Origin: Algoriphagus alkaliphilus
Lineage (GTDB): Bacteria; Bacteroidota; Bacteroidia; Cytophagales; Cyclobacteriaceae
DNA length: 64,000 nucleotides
NCBI RefSeq assembly: GCF_900103735.1
Contig: NZ_FMXE01000005.1
Location: 172,626 to 236,625, forward strand
Reading direction: 5' to 3'
The position numbers were made by a program, and so were the translations under genes. The notes under the pieces are model-generated. The model was not told the DNA's origin. It saw only the letters and a list, made by a program, of their open reading frames with translations, and did not search any database. Every line of letters begins with the position of its first letter. The stretch's first letter is position 1. This document shows positions 55,026-63,914 of this stretch, piece after piece.

Positions 55026-55056
55026 TTTGAAAATTGATCTTTCCCCCCGTTCTTTG
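55026..55056 (+). promoter_or_regulatory. Candidate promoter of the YdcF gene
   Basis: TTTG at 55026-55029 and GTTCTTTG at 55049-55056 resemble -33 and -7 (TAnnTTTG) boxes with a 19-bp spacer. The first two bases of the -7 box do not match. The start codon is 17 bp downstream. Confidence 0.35.
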
Positions 55057-55073
55057 CCCAAAATCAAATCTCG

Positions 55074-55844
55074 ATGTTTTTCTACTTCTCCCAGTTTCTG
55101 AGTTTTTTGGCCATGCCGCTGACTATAGTCTTGGCCTTGATTATTGGAGGAGCAGTTTTTATTCGAAGAAAATGGGGCAAAAGATGCCTTTGGATTGGAA
55201 TCGGTCTTTTAATCTTTTTCACCAATCCTTTTCTTTCCAATCTAGCTCTGTTAGCCTGGGAACCAGATTTCAAGTCTTTTGATCAGATCGAAAACCATGA
55301 AATCGGCATCGTCCTCACCGGAGTCACCAACCTGAGCAAAACCGCCACAGACCGTACTTTTTTCAACAAAGGCGCAGACCGCATCACCCATGCGCTTCAA
55401 CTCTACCGCATGGGCAAAATCAAGAAAATCCTGATCACCGGTGGGCAAGGACTCAATCCTGTCAATCCCCAAACCGAAGCGGAAGTCCTCAAGCGATTCC
55501 TGCTCATGACCGGAATCCCGGAATCGGATATTTTGATTGAGGATCAGGCAAAAAACACGGCCCAAAATGCGCAGTTTACCAAAGTGTTTTTAGAGAAAAA
55601 TGGGATCACAACCGATCAGAAATTTATCCTGATCACCTCAGCTTTTCATATGTACCGTTCAAAGGGTTGTTTTGATAAAGTTGGTTTGAATACAACTACT
55701 TTTCCCACAGATTACTATTCCCACGATATCAAATACGACATTCCAGCTTTGTTCTATCCTGATGCCGAATCGATTACCTATTGGCATAAATTGGTGAAAG
55801 AATGGATCGGGATTGCCATGTACAAGGTGGCTGGGTATATGTAG
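55074..55844 (+). CDS. YdcF/DUF218 family membrane protein
   Basis: A 256-residue protein with two N-terminal membrane helices (about 5-28 and 37-58) and a DUF218 domain. The domain shows GIVLTGVTNL, DRITHALQLYRMGKIKKILI, TGGQGL, EDQAKNTAQNAQFTKVFLEK and LITSAFHMYRS, the expected YdcF/ElyC/SanA pattern. ElyC and SanA influence envelope and peptidoglycan or lipid-carrier metabolism in Escherichia coli; the role here is unknown. Divergent from the FAD/Fe-S gene. Confidence 0.87.
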   Translation: MFFYFSQFLSFLAMPLTIVLALIIGGAVFIRRKWGKRCLWIGIGLLIFFTNPFLSNLALLAWEPDFKSFDQIENHEIGIVLTGVTNLSKTATDRTFFNKGADRITHALQLYRMGKIKKILITGGQGLNPVNPQTEAEVLKRFLLMTGIPESDILIEDQAKNTAQNAQFTKVFLEKNGITTDQKFILITSAFHMYRSKGCFDKVGLNTTTFPTDYYSHDIKYDIPALFYPDAESITYWHKLVKEWIGIAMYKVAGYM

Positions 55845-55853
55845 AAGCCTTCC

Positions 55854-55884
55854 GACCTGTCAGGCTTTTAAAAATTGACAGGTC
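55854..55884. repeat. Dispersed palindrome, GACCTGTCAGG type, copy 3
   Basis: Arms GACCTGTCAGGCTTT and AAAATTGACAGGTC with a few mismatches, 10 bp after the YdcF stop and convergent with hipA. Third member of the family at 38021 and 43473. Confidence 0.75.
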
Positions 55885-55929
55885 TCTCTCAATTGAGTAA
55901 AATTCACAACAGGATTTAGGAAATAAAAA

Positions 55930-57231
55930 CTAAATCAAAAGCGTAGCCTGAATTGAATCCCGGAGTTTCTCCTCCACCTCAACCTGATTGGCAAATTCCC
56001 TCCAGAGCCGGATCGGGTTTTTGACAGATTCAATCTTTTCCAGTGGTTTTTTGATATTCATCTTTCGGGCCACTTCCAAAAAATCATCATCAGAAATCCC
56101 TTCTCTTTTTCCATTCACCATCAACGATTGAGCGCTTACCCACATACTTCCAGGTCGGTAAGCATGGCAAATATCATAGCCCGGTGATAAGCTCCATTTA
56201 CCACTTTGATCCATCAGAAATGCAAAGTTTTTGGTATGATCGTCACAGTTTCTGGCCAAGACATTAAATACCATCCGCACAAAAAGCTGCTCCGCATCAG
56301 GATAAGGCAAGCGTAGCATTCGCATCGTCTCAAATACCTGCTCATAGCTATAGACTCCTACTTGATTGAAGTCAAAGTGCCTCAATCCGCATAGGCTCTG
56401 CATGTGGATTTTTCCGCCATCATCCCTACGGTCAAAGCGCTTGGTCATGAAGTGCGCCCGACCGTTTTCCTCCAAGAGTCTACATTCATTCATCTGAATC
56501 CCGGCCGCCTGAGCCATCAGGTAATAGGCCATTTCCACCCGACCATACCCAGCCGATGTCCCAAACTGTGTATCCGTCACTCCGTCAAACTTAATCAACC
56601 AGTGCGAAAAGCCTTTGGGAGCCTCTACCTGACCACTTTTCACCTCTCCGGTTTTGGGATTAAAAGCGATGACCGCTTTGGCACGGGCTCCACCTGCCGA
56701 GGTGCCTATTTTAAGAATATCCGTCAGTGCAGCTTCCTCTTCCTTCGAAAGATCCGTTCGAAAATCCTCCCTTGAATTCAGGATTTTATTGGCCATGCCT
56801 ACCAGACTGTCAATTTCCAAATCTGTCGCCTTTGCCATCTCGGTTCGTAATGAAGGCTTGATTTCCAGCGCTCCTACTCCCCTTCTCCCTATAAAACAAA
56901 GCAATTCGACCGGATTAAGACTATCCGTGGGACGTCCATTCTGCACCAGCCAGGCATTGATGAGTTGATTGCCGTACTTGTCAGGAAGCATATCTGCCAA
57001 AAGTCCAGGAAGTCCTTTGAAAGTATCAAAAGAATCACTTCTCCCACGCCGGATTTCCGGAAAGGAATGAAGACGCTTACCCTGACTCAAAGGCATGGTA
57101 ATCGGCGCAATATCCCAGCCCGAATTCAAAAAATCACCGTCAAACTCAAAACTGGCTAATTGTTGAGATTCATCCCAAAGCACTGCTCCAGCCAATTTGT
57201 CCCAAATCCAGACCTCAGCTGCAATTACCAT
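55930..57231 (-). CDS. hipA: HipA-type serine/threonine kinase toxin
   Basis: A 433-residue protein, close to the length of E. coli HipA. The N-terminal HipA_N part (LPGLLADMLPDKYGNQLINA) is followed by the kinase. The Ser-containing loop GTSAGGARAKA lies near residue 177, where HipA autophosphorylates. KFDG, MTKRFDRR and the catalytic loop NVLARNCDDHTKNFAF lie near 318-333, with the second metal-binding Asp in SPGYDICHAY near 353. HipA phosphorylates a tRNA-synthetase in E. coli and triggers persistence; the target here is not known. It overlaps hipB by 7 bases. Confidence 0.92.
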   Translation of the reverse strand: MVIAAEVWIWDKLAGAVLWDESQQLASFEFDGDFLNSGWDIAPITMPLSQGKRLHSFPEIRRGRSDSFDTFKGLPGLLADMLPDKYGNQLINAWLVQNGRPTDSLNPVELLCFIGRRGVGALEIKPSLRTEMAKATDLEIDSLVGMANKILNSREDFRTDLSKEEEAALTDILKIGTSAGGARAKAVIAFNPKTGEVKSGQVEAPKGFSHWLIKFDGVTDTQFGTSAGYGRVEMAYYLMAQAAGIQMNECRLLEENGRAHFMTKRFDRRDDGGKIHMQSLCGLRHFDFNQVGVYSYEQVFETMRMLRLPYPDAEQLFVRMVFNVLARNCDDHTKNFAFLMDQSGKWSLSPGYDICHAYRPGSMWVSAQSLMVNGKREGISDDDFLEVARKMNIKKPLEKIESVKNPIRLWREFANQVEVEEKLRDSIQATLLI

Positions 57232-57560
57232 TCGGAGGGAGGATTATCGGCAGCCATATCAGTATTGCGGACCCGCTGACGCTCGTATTTCTTTTGAAGC
57301 TTGATGTATTCGATCGGACTGATCTGCTGCCTCACTTCAAAAGCCTCTAAAAGCTGCAACTCATCCAAAACCCGAAGCACCTGAATCAGCGTGATGAGAT
57401 TAACCTTCTCTCCCCGCTCAAGCAAACTTAAGGTAGACCTGCTGATGCTCGCCTCCTCAGCCAGAGTATCCTGGGTCTTATTGAGGGCCATCCGCTTCTT
57501 TTTGATGAAATCCCCAATCATCCTGAGGATCGCCATATCCGATAACTGTGCTATATCCAT
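57225..57560 (-). CDS. hipB: HipB-type XRE antitoxin
   Basis: A 111-residue protein with a helix-turn-helix of the XRE type: IGDFIKKKRMALNKTQDTLA then EEASISRSTLSLLERGEKVN. The C-terminal tail is basic. HipB binds HipA and represses the operon. The stop overlaps the hipA start by 7 bases (ATGGTAA). Inverted repeats immediately upstream (57572-57606 and 57786-57819) are good candidate binding sites. Start ATG at 57558-57560. Confidence 0.9.
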   Translation of the reverse strand: MDIAQLSDMAILRMIGDFIKKKRMALNKTQDTLAEEASISRSTLSLLERGEKVNLITLIQVLRVLDELQLLEAFEVRQQISPIEYIKLQKKYERQRVRNTDMAADNPPSEW

Positions 57561-57571
57561 GACTTAAAAAT

Positions 57572-57606
57572 CATTCATTATGATCAAATATACAATTTAA
57601 TGAATG
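57572..57606. promoter_or_regulatory. Candidate HipB operator 1
   Basis: Perfect 9-bp inverted repeat, CATTCATTA (57572-57580) and TAATGAATG (57598-57606), separated by 17 bp and lying 12 bp upstream of the hipB start codon. Confidence 0.5.
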
Positions 57607-57785
57607 GAAAATCAATCAAAATTAGATTTTAGAGGCTAGATGCAAGAAACAAGAGCCAAGAATCGAGATACGCAAAGACACTAGTATCAAGCCATAAGTA
57701 TTAAGATGTGAAAAAAACAAAGAAATCGATTCAATTCGCTACAGCCAAAGAGGTAAGAAGTCAGAAGAAAAATTACAGAAAAAAA

Positions 57786-57819
57786 TTGATTAATAAATGA
57801 TAAATCATTCATTAATCAA
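57786..57819. promoter_or_regulatory. Candidate HipB operator 2
   Basis: Arms TTGATTAATAAATGAT (57786-57801) and ATCATTCATTAATCAA (57804-57819), one mismatch, 2-bp centre. It contains the same CATTCATTA word as operator 1. Confidence 0.45.
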
Positions 57820-58049
57820 TAAATTTAAATTTAATGACTGATTTATAGTACGATAAAGTATATGAAAATAAAGGATTTAATAAAAAATATTTGACTCTCA
57901 AAAATCTCAGCTCTTGTATCTCGGCTCTTGCCTCTGTCTTGTTTCTTATCTCTCGTCTCTTTCTTCTATAAAGCCTACTGCAACCTGCCACTGCCTACTT
58001 TTCAGCCTACCTCCGCCAGGTAAACTTTCTTACTTAAGCATTCAGCCTT

Positions 58050-61000
58050 CTAAAATCTGCTCCACACCCATTCCCACATCCAGCCTTTCTCCTCCAGCAA
58101 AATAGGATGATAAGCCAAAGCAGATTTGGCTGTCGGTGAATTAAAAAATCGCTGATCATCCGTCAAAACAGCAGTTTGATCGCCAGCAAAATCTATCTTC
58201 AACAAGTCCATCACAGAAGAAGGGATTTCCTTTGAAAAAGCAGCATCCGATTCCAATAGTTTGCTTTTTAGACTCCAGTCTGATTCGTAACCCAAGGTCT
58301 TTACGTCTGGAGTCGGAATATTCCGAACTTTCGACTGAGCTTTCACAAAACCCAAAAACTCCCTTAGCAATATCAAACCCGGATTTTGAAGCTGTCCGGG
58401 ACGGAAATCCTCCGGTTCGATCGAACTGATCACATGCATCATCTTTCGCGCTCGCGTGATCGCTACGTTCAGCCGATTTTCAGCTCCTGACTTACCTAGA
58501 AGACCAAAGTTGGTGATCAGCTTCCCTTCACGATTGGGTGCATATCCCAAGGAAAGAATCACCTGATCAAACTCATCTCCCTGCACATTTTCAATGTTCC
58601 GAACTTTGATTTCCCCATCCTGAATACCTGCTTTCCACAACTTCTCCCGGATCAGTTCCATTTGGAAATAATTTCCGGTCACGATTCCAATCGAATCCTC
58701 AGGATAGCTTTCTCGAATGGTTTTCACCCGTTCCACCACTGCATCCGCCTCCATTTTATTCATCTGATTTTCCCATATTCCTTCTGTTTTTTCCCAGGAA
58801 AAGGGTGATTTTCCAATCTTGACAGTTTGGTAATCAGGCAAAGTCTCTAATTGATTTTCGTAAAAATGTGCATTGGAAAAATGAATTAAAGCCGGGTCTT
58901 CGGAACGGTAATGGCCTTTTAGCTGATTTTTTTCAAAGAAATGCCCTGCCAATTCCAGAAGTGACTCAGCTTCATATTCCATACCTTCCCCGTCCGATTC
59001 CCATTTGACCTGATAAAAGTCGGAAGGTCGAAGTTGTTTGGAATCACCCGCAACAACCACCTGTTTTCCGCGGAGCATGGCAGGTAAACCCCGTTCCACC
59101 GGACATTGGGAGGCTTCATCAAAAATGACCAGATCAAAATCCTGATGCAAAGGAAACAAAGCCGAAACTGTCTCCGGACTTGCCAGCCAACAAGGCAAAA
59201 TTCTAAAAACCTCCACTCCCAATTCCTCCACCAGCTTGCGAACTGACCAACGCTGCCGTTTTTTACTGACTTGATGTAAAAGCTCACGGAAAGTCAACCG
59301 ATTCCCCAGGCGATTAAACTCAAGTTGCGAACTTACCTGCTCCCGAAGTCGGAGTAAAGCCATGTGCCGGGAGATTTTCCGCTTTTCCAGAATTGCCGTT
59401 TTCAGTTCATCCATTTCCTGAGCCAACTTCAAACTTCCCGCCTCGGCAAGCGAAGGGGTTCTACGTTCCAATTCCGCAATCCAGGCGAGATACCAGCCAT
59501 TTCGAAATGCGGAGACTTTTGCTCCTTCCTGCTGATCTGCAAATTGACTTTCCAGCGCTCCAGCTAATTGTCTTTTCTCAGGCTCCCAATTTTTGAGAAA
59601 ACGATCAAACGCTACTAACTCCGAGAAAGTCTGATTTAGATCCAATTCATTACCAAATGAAAACTGGCCAGAATTATCACTCAGCCCATCCATAATTTGA
59701 CTTGGAACAAGCCAAAGCCGCAAGCCTTGTACTGATTTCTGAAATTCCCGCGTCCAATCTGCAAGAGTTGATAATTGAGATTGAAACGATACAAACTCCA
59801 ATTTGGCCCAGGAAGTCAAGTATTGAATCTCGGGAAAATCATTCCAAAGCTTTTCCCAATTCAAAATATGATTAATCTGCTTCAATTGTTCGTCCAGTTT
59901 TTCTTGAGAAAATTGCTCCCTCGGAAAAACCTGGACAAGAGGCAAGTCCGAATATTCGTTAAACAATCGAATAAGGGTTTTGGCTTCTTTCTGAATTTGG
60001 GAAAGGGATTCAAAATTGAGTTTAAGTCCATTAACATCCATAAGCTGAAAGCTTAGCGGAAACTTACTTTTACTCCAACCGGCAAAGATTTTTCCAAAAA
60101 AAGATTTCGATTTTGGAAGTAAAATCTCCAATTCAGAATTTAGAATTTCTAGATTTTTCAACTCAGACATATTGACCAAACTCAACTTTGAAAGCTCAGT
60201 TTGGGTTTTGGAAATCCACTTTTGAATCTGATTCAGCTTTTTGATTTCTACTTTTTGAAATAGAAGGGAAAAAGAAATCTTAGCCTTTGGAAGCTGATTC
60301 AGACTTTCTTGTAGATGGAAAAGCCGCTCTGAGGCTGTTGTCGAATAGATAATCGAGCTTAAAAAATCAATCCATCTACGCTGCTCAAACCCAGAGGGAA
60401 ATGACTTTCTTATCCTATCTAAGTCTAGCAAACTTTGGTGGATTCTCCCAAAATCTCCCGGCTCCACTGCTGCAAAAGACATCCGATTTTCCCAAAAAGT
60501 GTTGTTGAACTTTTTAGAATATCCGTGGAAAATCTTGAACTCCTTTTCAAAATCAAGGGATTGTTGGTAATCCAATTTGAGCAAAAGACCGGATTCACGT
60601 AATGCCGGCTTATCCAATGCCACATTCCTATACATTGCTTTGACAGGAATTCCGGCAGGTTGTGGATTGAAAAGTTCAGTACGGAAATTCTCAAACTTTT
60701 CGGAGAATCGTGATATCGTTCTGGAAAGCCGGGAAATCTCCCGCTCCAACTGAATCGAATCGATTCCCCGATTTAATTCCTGATAAGATTCTATCGAATC
60801 TATCTGCTTTTTGATTTTCGCATACAGCAGCTTATGATCTGCACGAAAATCATGCACCAATCCCAAAAAATCCCCAAACCCCGCCTTCTCCATTCGCTCA
60901 AAGACCACATCCAAAGCAGCACGCTTTTGGGACACGACCAGCACTTTTTTTCCTCTTGCGATGTAATCAGAAACCAAATTGGCGATCAGTTGAGATTTGC

Positions 61001-61937
61001 CCGTGCCGGGTGGACCTTCGACAACAACGCTTTTCCCCTGACGAACTTTTATCAGAACATTTTCCTGAGAAGCATCCAGTGGGAAAACCGGGAAAAGCTG
61101 CTCTTCACCAGGAATGGGTAGATTCTCATCATTTGTAAAGAACTGTTGAAATAGCCCTTCCAGGGAGATTTCGGATTGCTCTGAAATCAATTCTTCGTAC
61201 TCCCTAAAAAGAAAACTTCCTTTCTGGGCAAATTGACCCAGGACCGCGTAGGTCTTAAGTTTTAATTTCCCATTTTCAAAAACACTTTGATCCAAGCTGA
61301 TTTGAGAATTGGGAAAAGGGGTAATATGATCTTCGAAAATTGCCGCACTGAGTTGTAAGGCGAAATTTTCAGATAGAATTTTTGAAAGCTGAGTGCGAAA
61401 TTCTATGGAATCAGTGGCAAATCCCTGCAAAGCCTCATCCAGTGATTCTGTGTTGATTTCGCTTCTGATCGCATGCCGATAGGCCAAAAGAAACGCAGGA
61501 TTCCATTGCCATGTATTTCCGGACAATAAGTACCAGTTTCCTTTTTCCCTTTTCAAACTCACCGGAAGGAGCAGAATCGGAGCTCTTAGGATTTGGCCGT
61601 TGATTAACTTTCCCTCCACATAAGGCCATCCTGTAAAAAGGCTTAGCTCGCCGGTCTCTTCCTGAAGTAATTGATCCCTAAAAGCAAGTCTGGATAGGTT
61701 TTTTGAAAGTTGATTCGTATCGCCTAACCTGGGGTCAATTTCAGGAATGAGGGGAATTTGCTTTTTCCCCTGAATGAGATTTTGAAGCACTCCGAAGGCC
61801 GGTTCACCATTTAAAAAATCAAAATCACGGATATCGATCATTCCTGATCCCTCGATCTTTGGCATATAGAGCGACTTGTTTTTGGAAGACAGGTCTGTGA
61901 GCCGATTGAGGTAGGTTTGAAAGATGGATTCAGCCAT
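58050..61937 (-). CDS. DUF4011-type superfamily 1 helicase/ATPase
   Basis: A 1295-residue protein. The N-terminal DUF4011-like region starts TYLNRLTDLSSKNKSLYMPK and is followed by Walker A GPPGTGKSQLIANLVSDYIA near residue 310 and SQKRAALDVVFERM (motif Ia). After a long coiled-coil-like insert (about 380-900), motif II is FDLVIFDEASQCPVERG near 940, then GDSKQLRPSDFY (motif III) and VQGDEFDQVILSLGY plus RLNVAITRARK (motifs V and VI). These fit Upf1-like helicases. The last about 60 residues resemble the Vsr/DUF559-type nuclease tail of larger relatives but lack an obvious catalytic set. It abuts the SDR gene without a gap. Role may be RNA/DNA metabolism or defence; not established. Confidence 0.88.
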   Translation of the reverse strand: MAESIFQTYLNRLTDLSSKNKSLYMPKIEGSGMIDIRDFDFLNGEPAFGVLQNLIQGKKQIPLIPEIDPRLGDTNQLSKNLSRLAFRDQLLQEETGELSLFTGWPYVEGKLINGQILRAPILLLPVSLKREKGNWYLLSGNTWQWNPAFLLAYRHAIRSEINTESLDEALQGFATDSIEFRTQLSKILSENFALQLSAAIFEDHITPFPNSQISLDQSVFENGKLKLKTYAVLGQFAQKGSFLFREYEELISEQSEISLEGLFQQFFTNDENLPIPGEEQLFPVFPLDASQENVLIKVRQGKSVVVEGPPGTGKSQLIANLVSDYIARGKKVLVVSQKRAALDVVFERMEKAGFGDFLGLVHDFRADHKLLYAKIKKQIDSIESYQELNRGIDSIQLEREISRLSRTISRFSEKFENFRTELFNPQPAGIPVKAMYRNVALDKPALRESGLLLKLDYQQSLDFEKEFKIFHGYSKKFNNTFWENRMSFAAVEPGDFGRIHQSLLDLDRIRKSFPSGFEQRRWIDFLSSIIYSTTASERLFHLQESLNQLPKAKISFSLLFQKVEIKKLNQIQKWISKTQTELSKLSLVNMSELKNLEILNSELEILLPKSKSFFGKIFAGWSKSKFPLSFQLMDVNGLKLNFESLSQIQKEAKTLIRLFNEYSDLPLVQVFPREQFSQEKLDEQLKQINHILNWEKLWNDFPEIQYLTSWAKLEFVSFQSQLSTLADWTREFQKSVQGLRLWLVPSQIMDGLSDNSGQFSFGNELDLNQTFSELVAFDRFLKNWEPEKRQLAGALESQFADQQEGAKVSAFRNGWYLAWIAELERRTPSLAEAGSLKLAQEMDELKTAILEKRKISRHMALLRLREQVSSQLEFNRLGNRLTFRELLHQVSKKRQRWSVRKLVEELGVEVFRILPCWLASPETVSALFPLHQDFDLVIFDEASQCPVERGLPAMLRGKQVVVAGDSKQLRPSDFYQVKWESDGEGMEYEAESLLELAGHFFEKNQLKGHYRSEDPALIHFSNAHFYENQLETLPDYQTVKIGKSPFSWEKTEGIWENQMNKMEADAVVERVKTIRESYPEDSIGIVTGNYFQMELIREKLWKAGIQDGEIKVRNIENVQGDEFDQVILSLGYAPNREGKLITNFGLLGKSGAENRLNVAITRARKMMHVISSIEPEDFRPGQLQNPGLILLREFLGFVKAQSKVRNIPTPDVKTLGYESDWSLKSKLLESDAAFSKEIPSSVMDLLKIDFAGDQTAVLTDDQRFFNSPTAKSALAYHPILLEEKGWMWEWVWSRF

Positions 61938-62750
61938 TTATTTTAAAGGTGAATCCTTTTCCTTGGCCATTTCACGAAAGACTAGTCCATCCATAATTCC
62001 TGGTACCCACTTATTGAGGAACACCGCCAATTTTCCCTGCGTGGTTAAAATCAGATCTCTTTTTCGCTTCAATGTCGCCTTTAATATTTCGACTGCCACC
62101 TCTTCCGCAGTCATCATTTTACCCTCATCTCTCGGGGATTCTCCCTGAGTTTTTCCATGGGCAGTCAGGGCACTGTTACGGATATTTGAGGCTGTAAAAC
62201 CCGGCGCTACGATCATAACATGAACGCCCTGATTCATGATTTCCGTACGGAGCGATTCAAAAAATCCGTTCATCGCATATTTACTGGCAGTATAGGCAGT
62301 TCGCGCAGGAGTACCCCGGTAGCCGTTAATTGAGGAAATCCCAATGATCGATCCATTGGATTCCAGAATAGCAGGGAGACAAAATTTGGTAGCGTAAACC
62401 GTCCCCCAAAAATTGGTATCTATCACCTTTCGGAAAACCTCCAGATCTACATCCTGAAAAAGTGCTCGCATCGATATCCCGGCATTGTTGATCAGGATAT
62501 CAATTCTACCAAACAGTGCCAGGGTTTTTTCGGTAATTAATCTGTTGTCACTTTCAGATGCAGCATCTGCCAAAATGGGCAAAACCTCGATCCCCAGTGC
62601 CATCAGTTGTTTTGAACTTGAGTCAAGCTTTTCTTGGTTACGGCCTGTAATGACGATTTTTGCACCTTCCTTACCAAAAACCAAAGCGCATGCCTCCCCA
62701 ATTCCGGAAGTTGCACCTGTGATAATGACGACTTTGCCTTTGAGTTTCAT
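61938..62750 (-). CDS. Short-chain dehydrogenase/reductase
   Basis: A 270-residue SDR enzyme. The Rossmann cofactor motif is TGATSGIGEAC at 12-22, NNAG is in ILINNAGISMRAL, and the catalytic Ser and Y-x3-K are in GISSINGYRGTPARTAYTAS followed by KYAMNGFF. The region IVAPGFTASNIRNSAL binds cofactor. The C-terminal part ILTTQGKLAVFLNKWVPGIM is hydrophobic, as in membrane-associated SDRs of the DHRS7 type. Oxidises or reduces an alcohol or ketone with NAD(P); the substrate is unknown. It immediately precedes the helicase gene, so they are probably co-transcribed. Confidence 0.92.
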   Translation of the reverse strand: MKLKGKVVIITGATSGIGEACALVFGKEGAKIVITGRNQEKLDSSSKQLMALGIEVLPILADAASESDNRLITEKTLALFGRIDILINNAGISMRALFQDVDLEVFRKVIDTNFWGTVYATKFCLPAILESNGSIIGISSINGYRGTPARTAYTASKYAMNGFFESLRTEIMNQGVHVMIVAPGFTASNIRNSALTAHGKTQGESPRDEGKMMTAEEVAVEILKATLKRKRDLILTTQGKLAVFLNKWVPGIMDGLVFREMAKEKDSPLK

Positions 62751-63219
62751 GGGTTCATTTTCGCCTGTAAAGATAGGGAATTGAGGGAAAAGGAATGATT
62801 TAAGGAAGCTATTCTTGTCTTATTCCAAATAAATAGCATCGAATCAAAGATTGATCAAGAATCGATGTTAATGAAATCGCCCCGCTGGGACTCTGGTGCG
62901 CTTCCTTATATTTAATTATCTACAAGAAAAGCGCACCGCTGGTGCATGAAGCTAGGATTTTAAGTACTCAAGAAAGTCACCTCCTTGTGGCTCAAGTTTT
63001 ATTAGCTTGTACGTATTAAAAGAAAACTTCACCGCTGGAGTCAACAGCAAAAGCTAGATTCCATTGCCAATATTAAAATTGCAAGCAGGAATAAAAATTC
63101 AATTTGACTGTATTAGCCTCAGAGAGGCGGTTTGATTGCAATAAAATAGAAAGCGAAAGTAGTGTGAGCTTCAGAGAAGCGATTTGAATGATTCTCTCCT
63201 CCATCAGAGAAACTGATGA
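62751..63219. other. Repeat-containing intergenic region
   Basis: No gene. Three related short hairpin segments, GCACC-GCT-GGTGC (about 62945-62957), CACCTCCTTGTGG (about 62980-62992) and TTCACCGCTGGAG (about 63027-63039), are followed by similar A-rich and CAAG words. Three AGA-loop hairpins follow at 63116-63218. Confidence 0.55.
63116..63218. repeat. Three REP-like hairpins next to the IS200-like pseudogene
   Basis: GCCTC-AGA-GAGGC (63116-63128) followed by GGTTTGATTG, GCTTC-AGA-GAAGC (63168-63180) followed by GATTTGAATG, and CATCAG-AGAAA-CTGATG (63202-63218) followed by ATCATTC. The arms vary with pairing kept while AGAGA and the tail stay similar, a REP-like pattern. They lie directly after the 3' end of the transposase remnant. 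Confidence 0.6.
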
Positions 63220-63687
63220 TCATTCATCCTCATAAAATTCAAATAAGTATCCATCCTTATATTGGATATCAAATTTTTTCAAAAAGCTGATGTATTCTTC
63301 TCGAAAGGATTTTTTCCGATGATGCTCTTCTTGGTTCAGAATGTATTGATAAACTCGGTCAAGCTGAAACCTAGAATAAGAAAAAACACCGTACCCATTT
63401 TGTCAATCAAATTTTTGTGGAACCCAACTTTTATCTTTTAGGAAATGATTTGAATCAGTTTTCAAGTCTCTGACTAAGTCTGAAATCTTCTTGTCAGGAT
63501 TCAATCCCACCAAACAATGCACGTGGTCGGCTACTCCATTTACTATGATTGATTTATGGCCTAGATTCTGAATCATTGATGCCATAACTTTAAAAAAATC
63601 TTGTCTGAAGTCCTTATTTAAAAAACTTTGGTGCCCTTTTACTTCGAAAATGATTTGCACATAAACTTGATGATAAGTATCTGACAT
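63220..63687 (-). pseudogene. IS200/Y1-type transposase interrupted by a stop codon
   Basis: Read on the minus strand from ATG 63685-63687, the frame encodes a 94-residue start with the HUH motif in VADHVHCLVGLNP (His55 and His57). It stops at TGA 63403-63405 after VPQKFD. Reading through in the same frame continues cleanly with NGYGVFSYSRFQLDRVYQYI and HHRKKSFREEYISFLKKFDI to a natural stop at 63220-63222, the normal C-terminus of small Y1 transposases with its catalytic Tyr. The family normally has Trp (KFxWQxGYG) here, so a TGG to TGA change explains the break. Total 155 codons, a usual length. Confidence 0.85.
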
Positions 63688-63747
63688 TCTGCGGACTTTT
63701 GAATTATCCTAATTTAGAAAAAGAGGAAATATTCTTTATAATCTGAT

Positions 63748-63887
63748 TATCCGCAATCCTGCCAGAAATTAAGAAATATCCTTTAGAAGTTGCGGCTAAT
63801 CGTCCACAGACAACGGTCGACGGTCCACAGCATGTTCTAAGGAACTTCAAACGATATTTAATAGAGTTACTGGTAGAAAAGCGGATA
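63748..63887. mobile_element. MITE-like element with TATCCGC ends, copy B
   Basis: A 140-bp non-coding element, exactly the length of copy A (19441-19580), with TATCCGCAATCCTGCCAG at the left end and GCGGATA at 63881-63887. The centre GTCCACAGACAACGGTCGAC and GGTCCACAGC matches copy A with several differences. The right third is diverged. Confidence 0.7.
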
Positions 63888-63914
63888 TACATGCTTTATA
63901 ATAATTTTTCTGTA

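Larger units (their letters stand above)
57561..58049. other. AT-rich region upstream of hipBA with repeats
   Basis: Contains the two ATTCATTA inverted repeats listed separately. It also has a CAAGAGCCAAGAATCGAGAT segment (about 57650-57669) whose reverse complement resembles the ATCTCGGCTCTTGCCTCTG segment near 57920-57938. The latter belongs to the same loose family as the permease spacers at 10535 and 13070. No gene is supported here. Confidence 0.55.

Noticed and set aside
63704..63892. Minus-strand ORF of 62 codons
   Set aside because: It lies wholly in the TATCCGC element, whose three copies do not preserve a reading frame.
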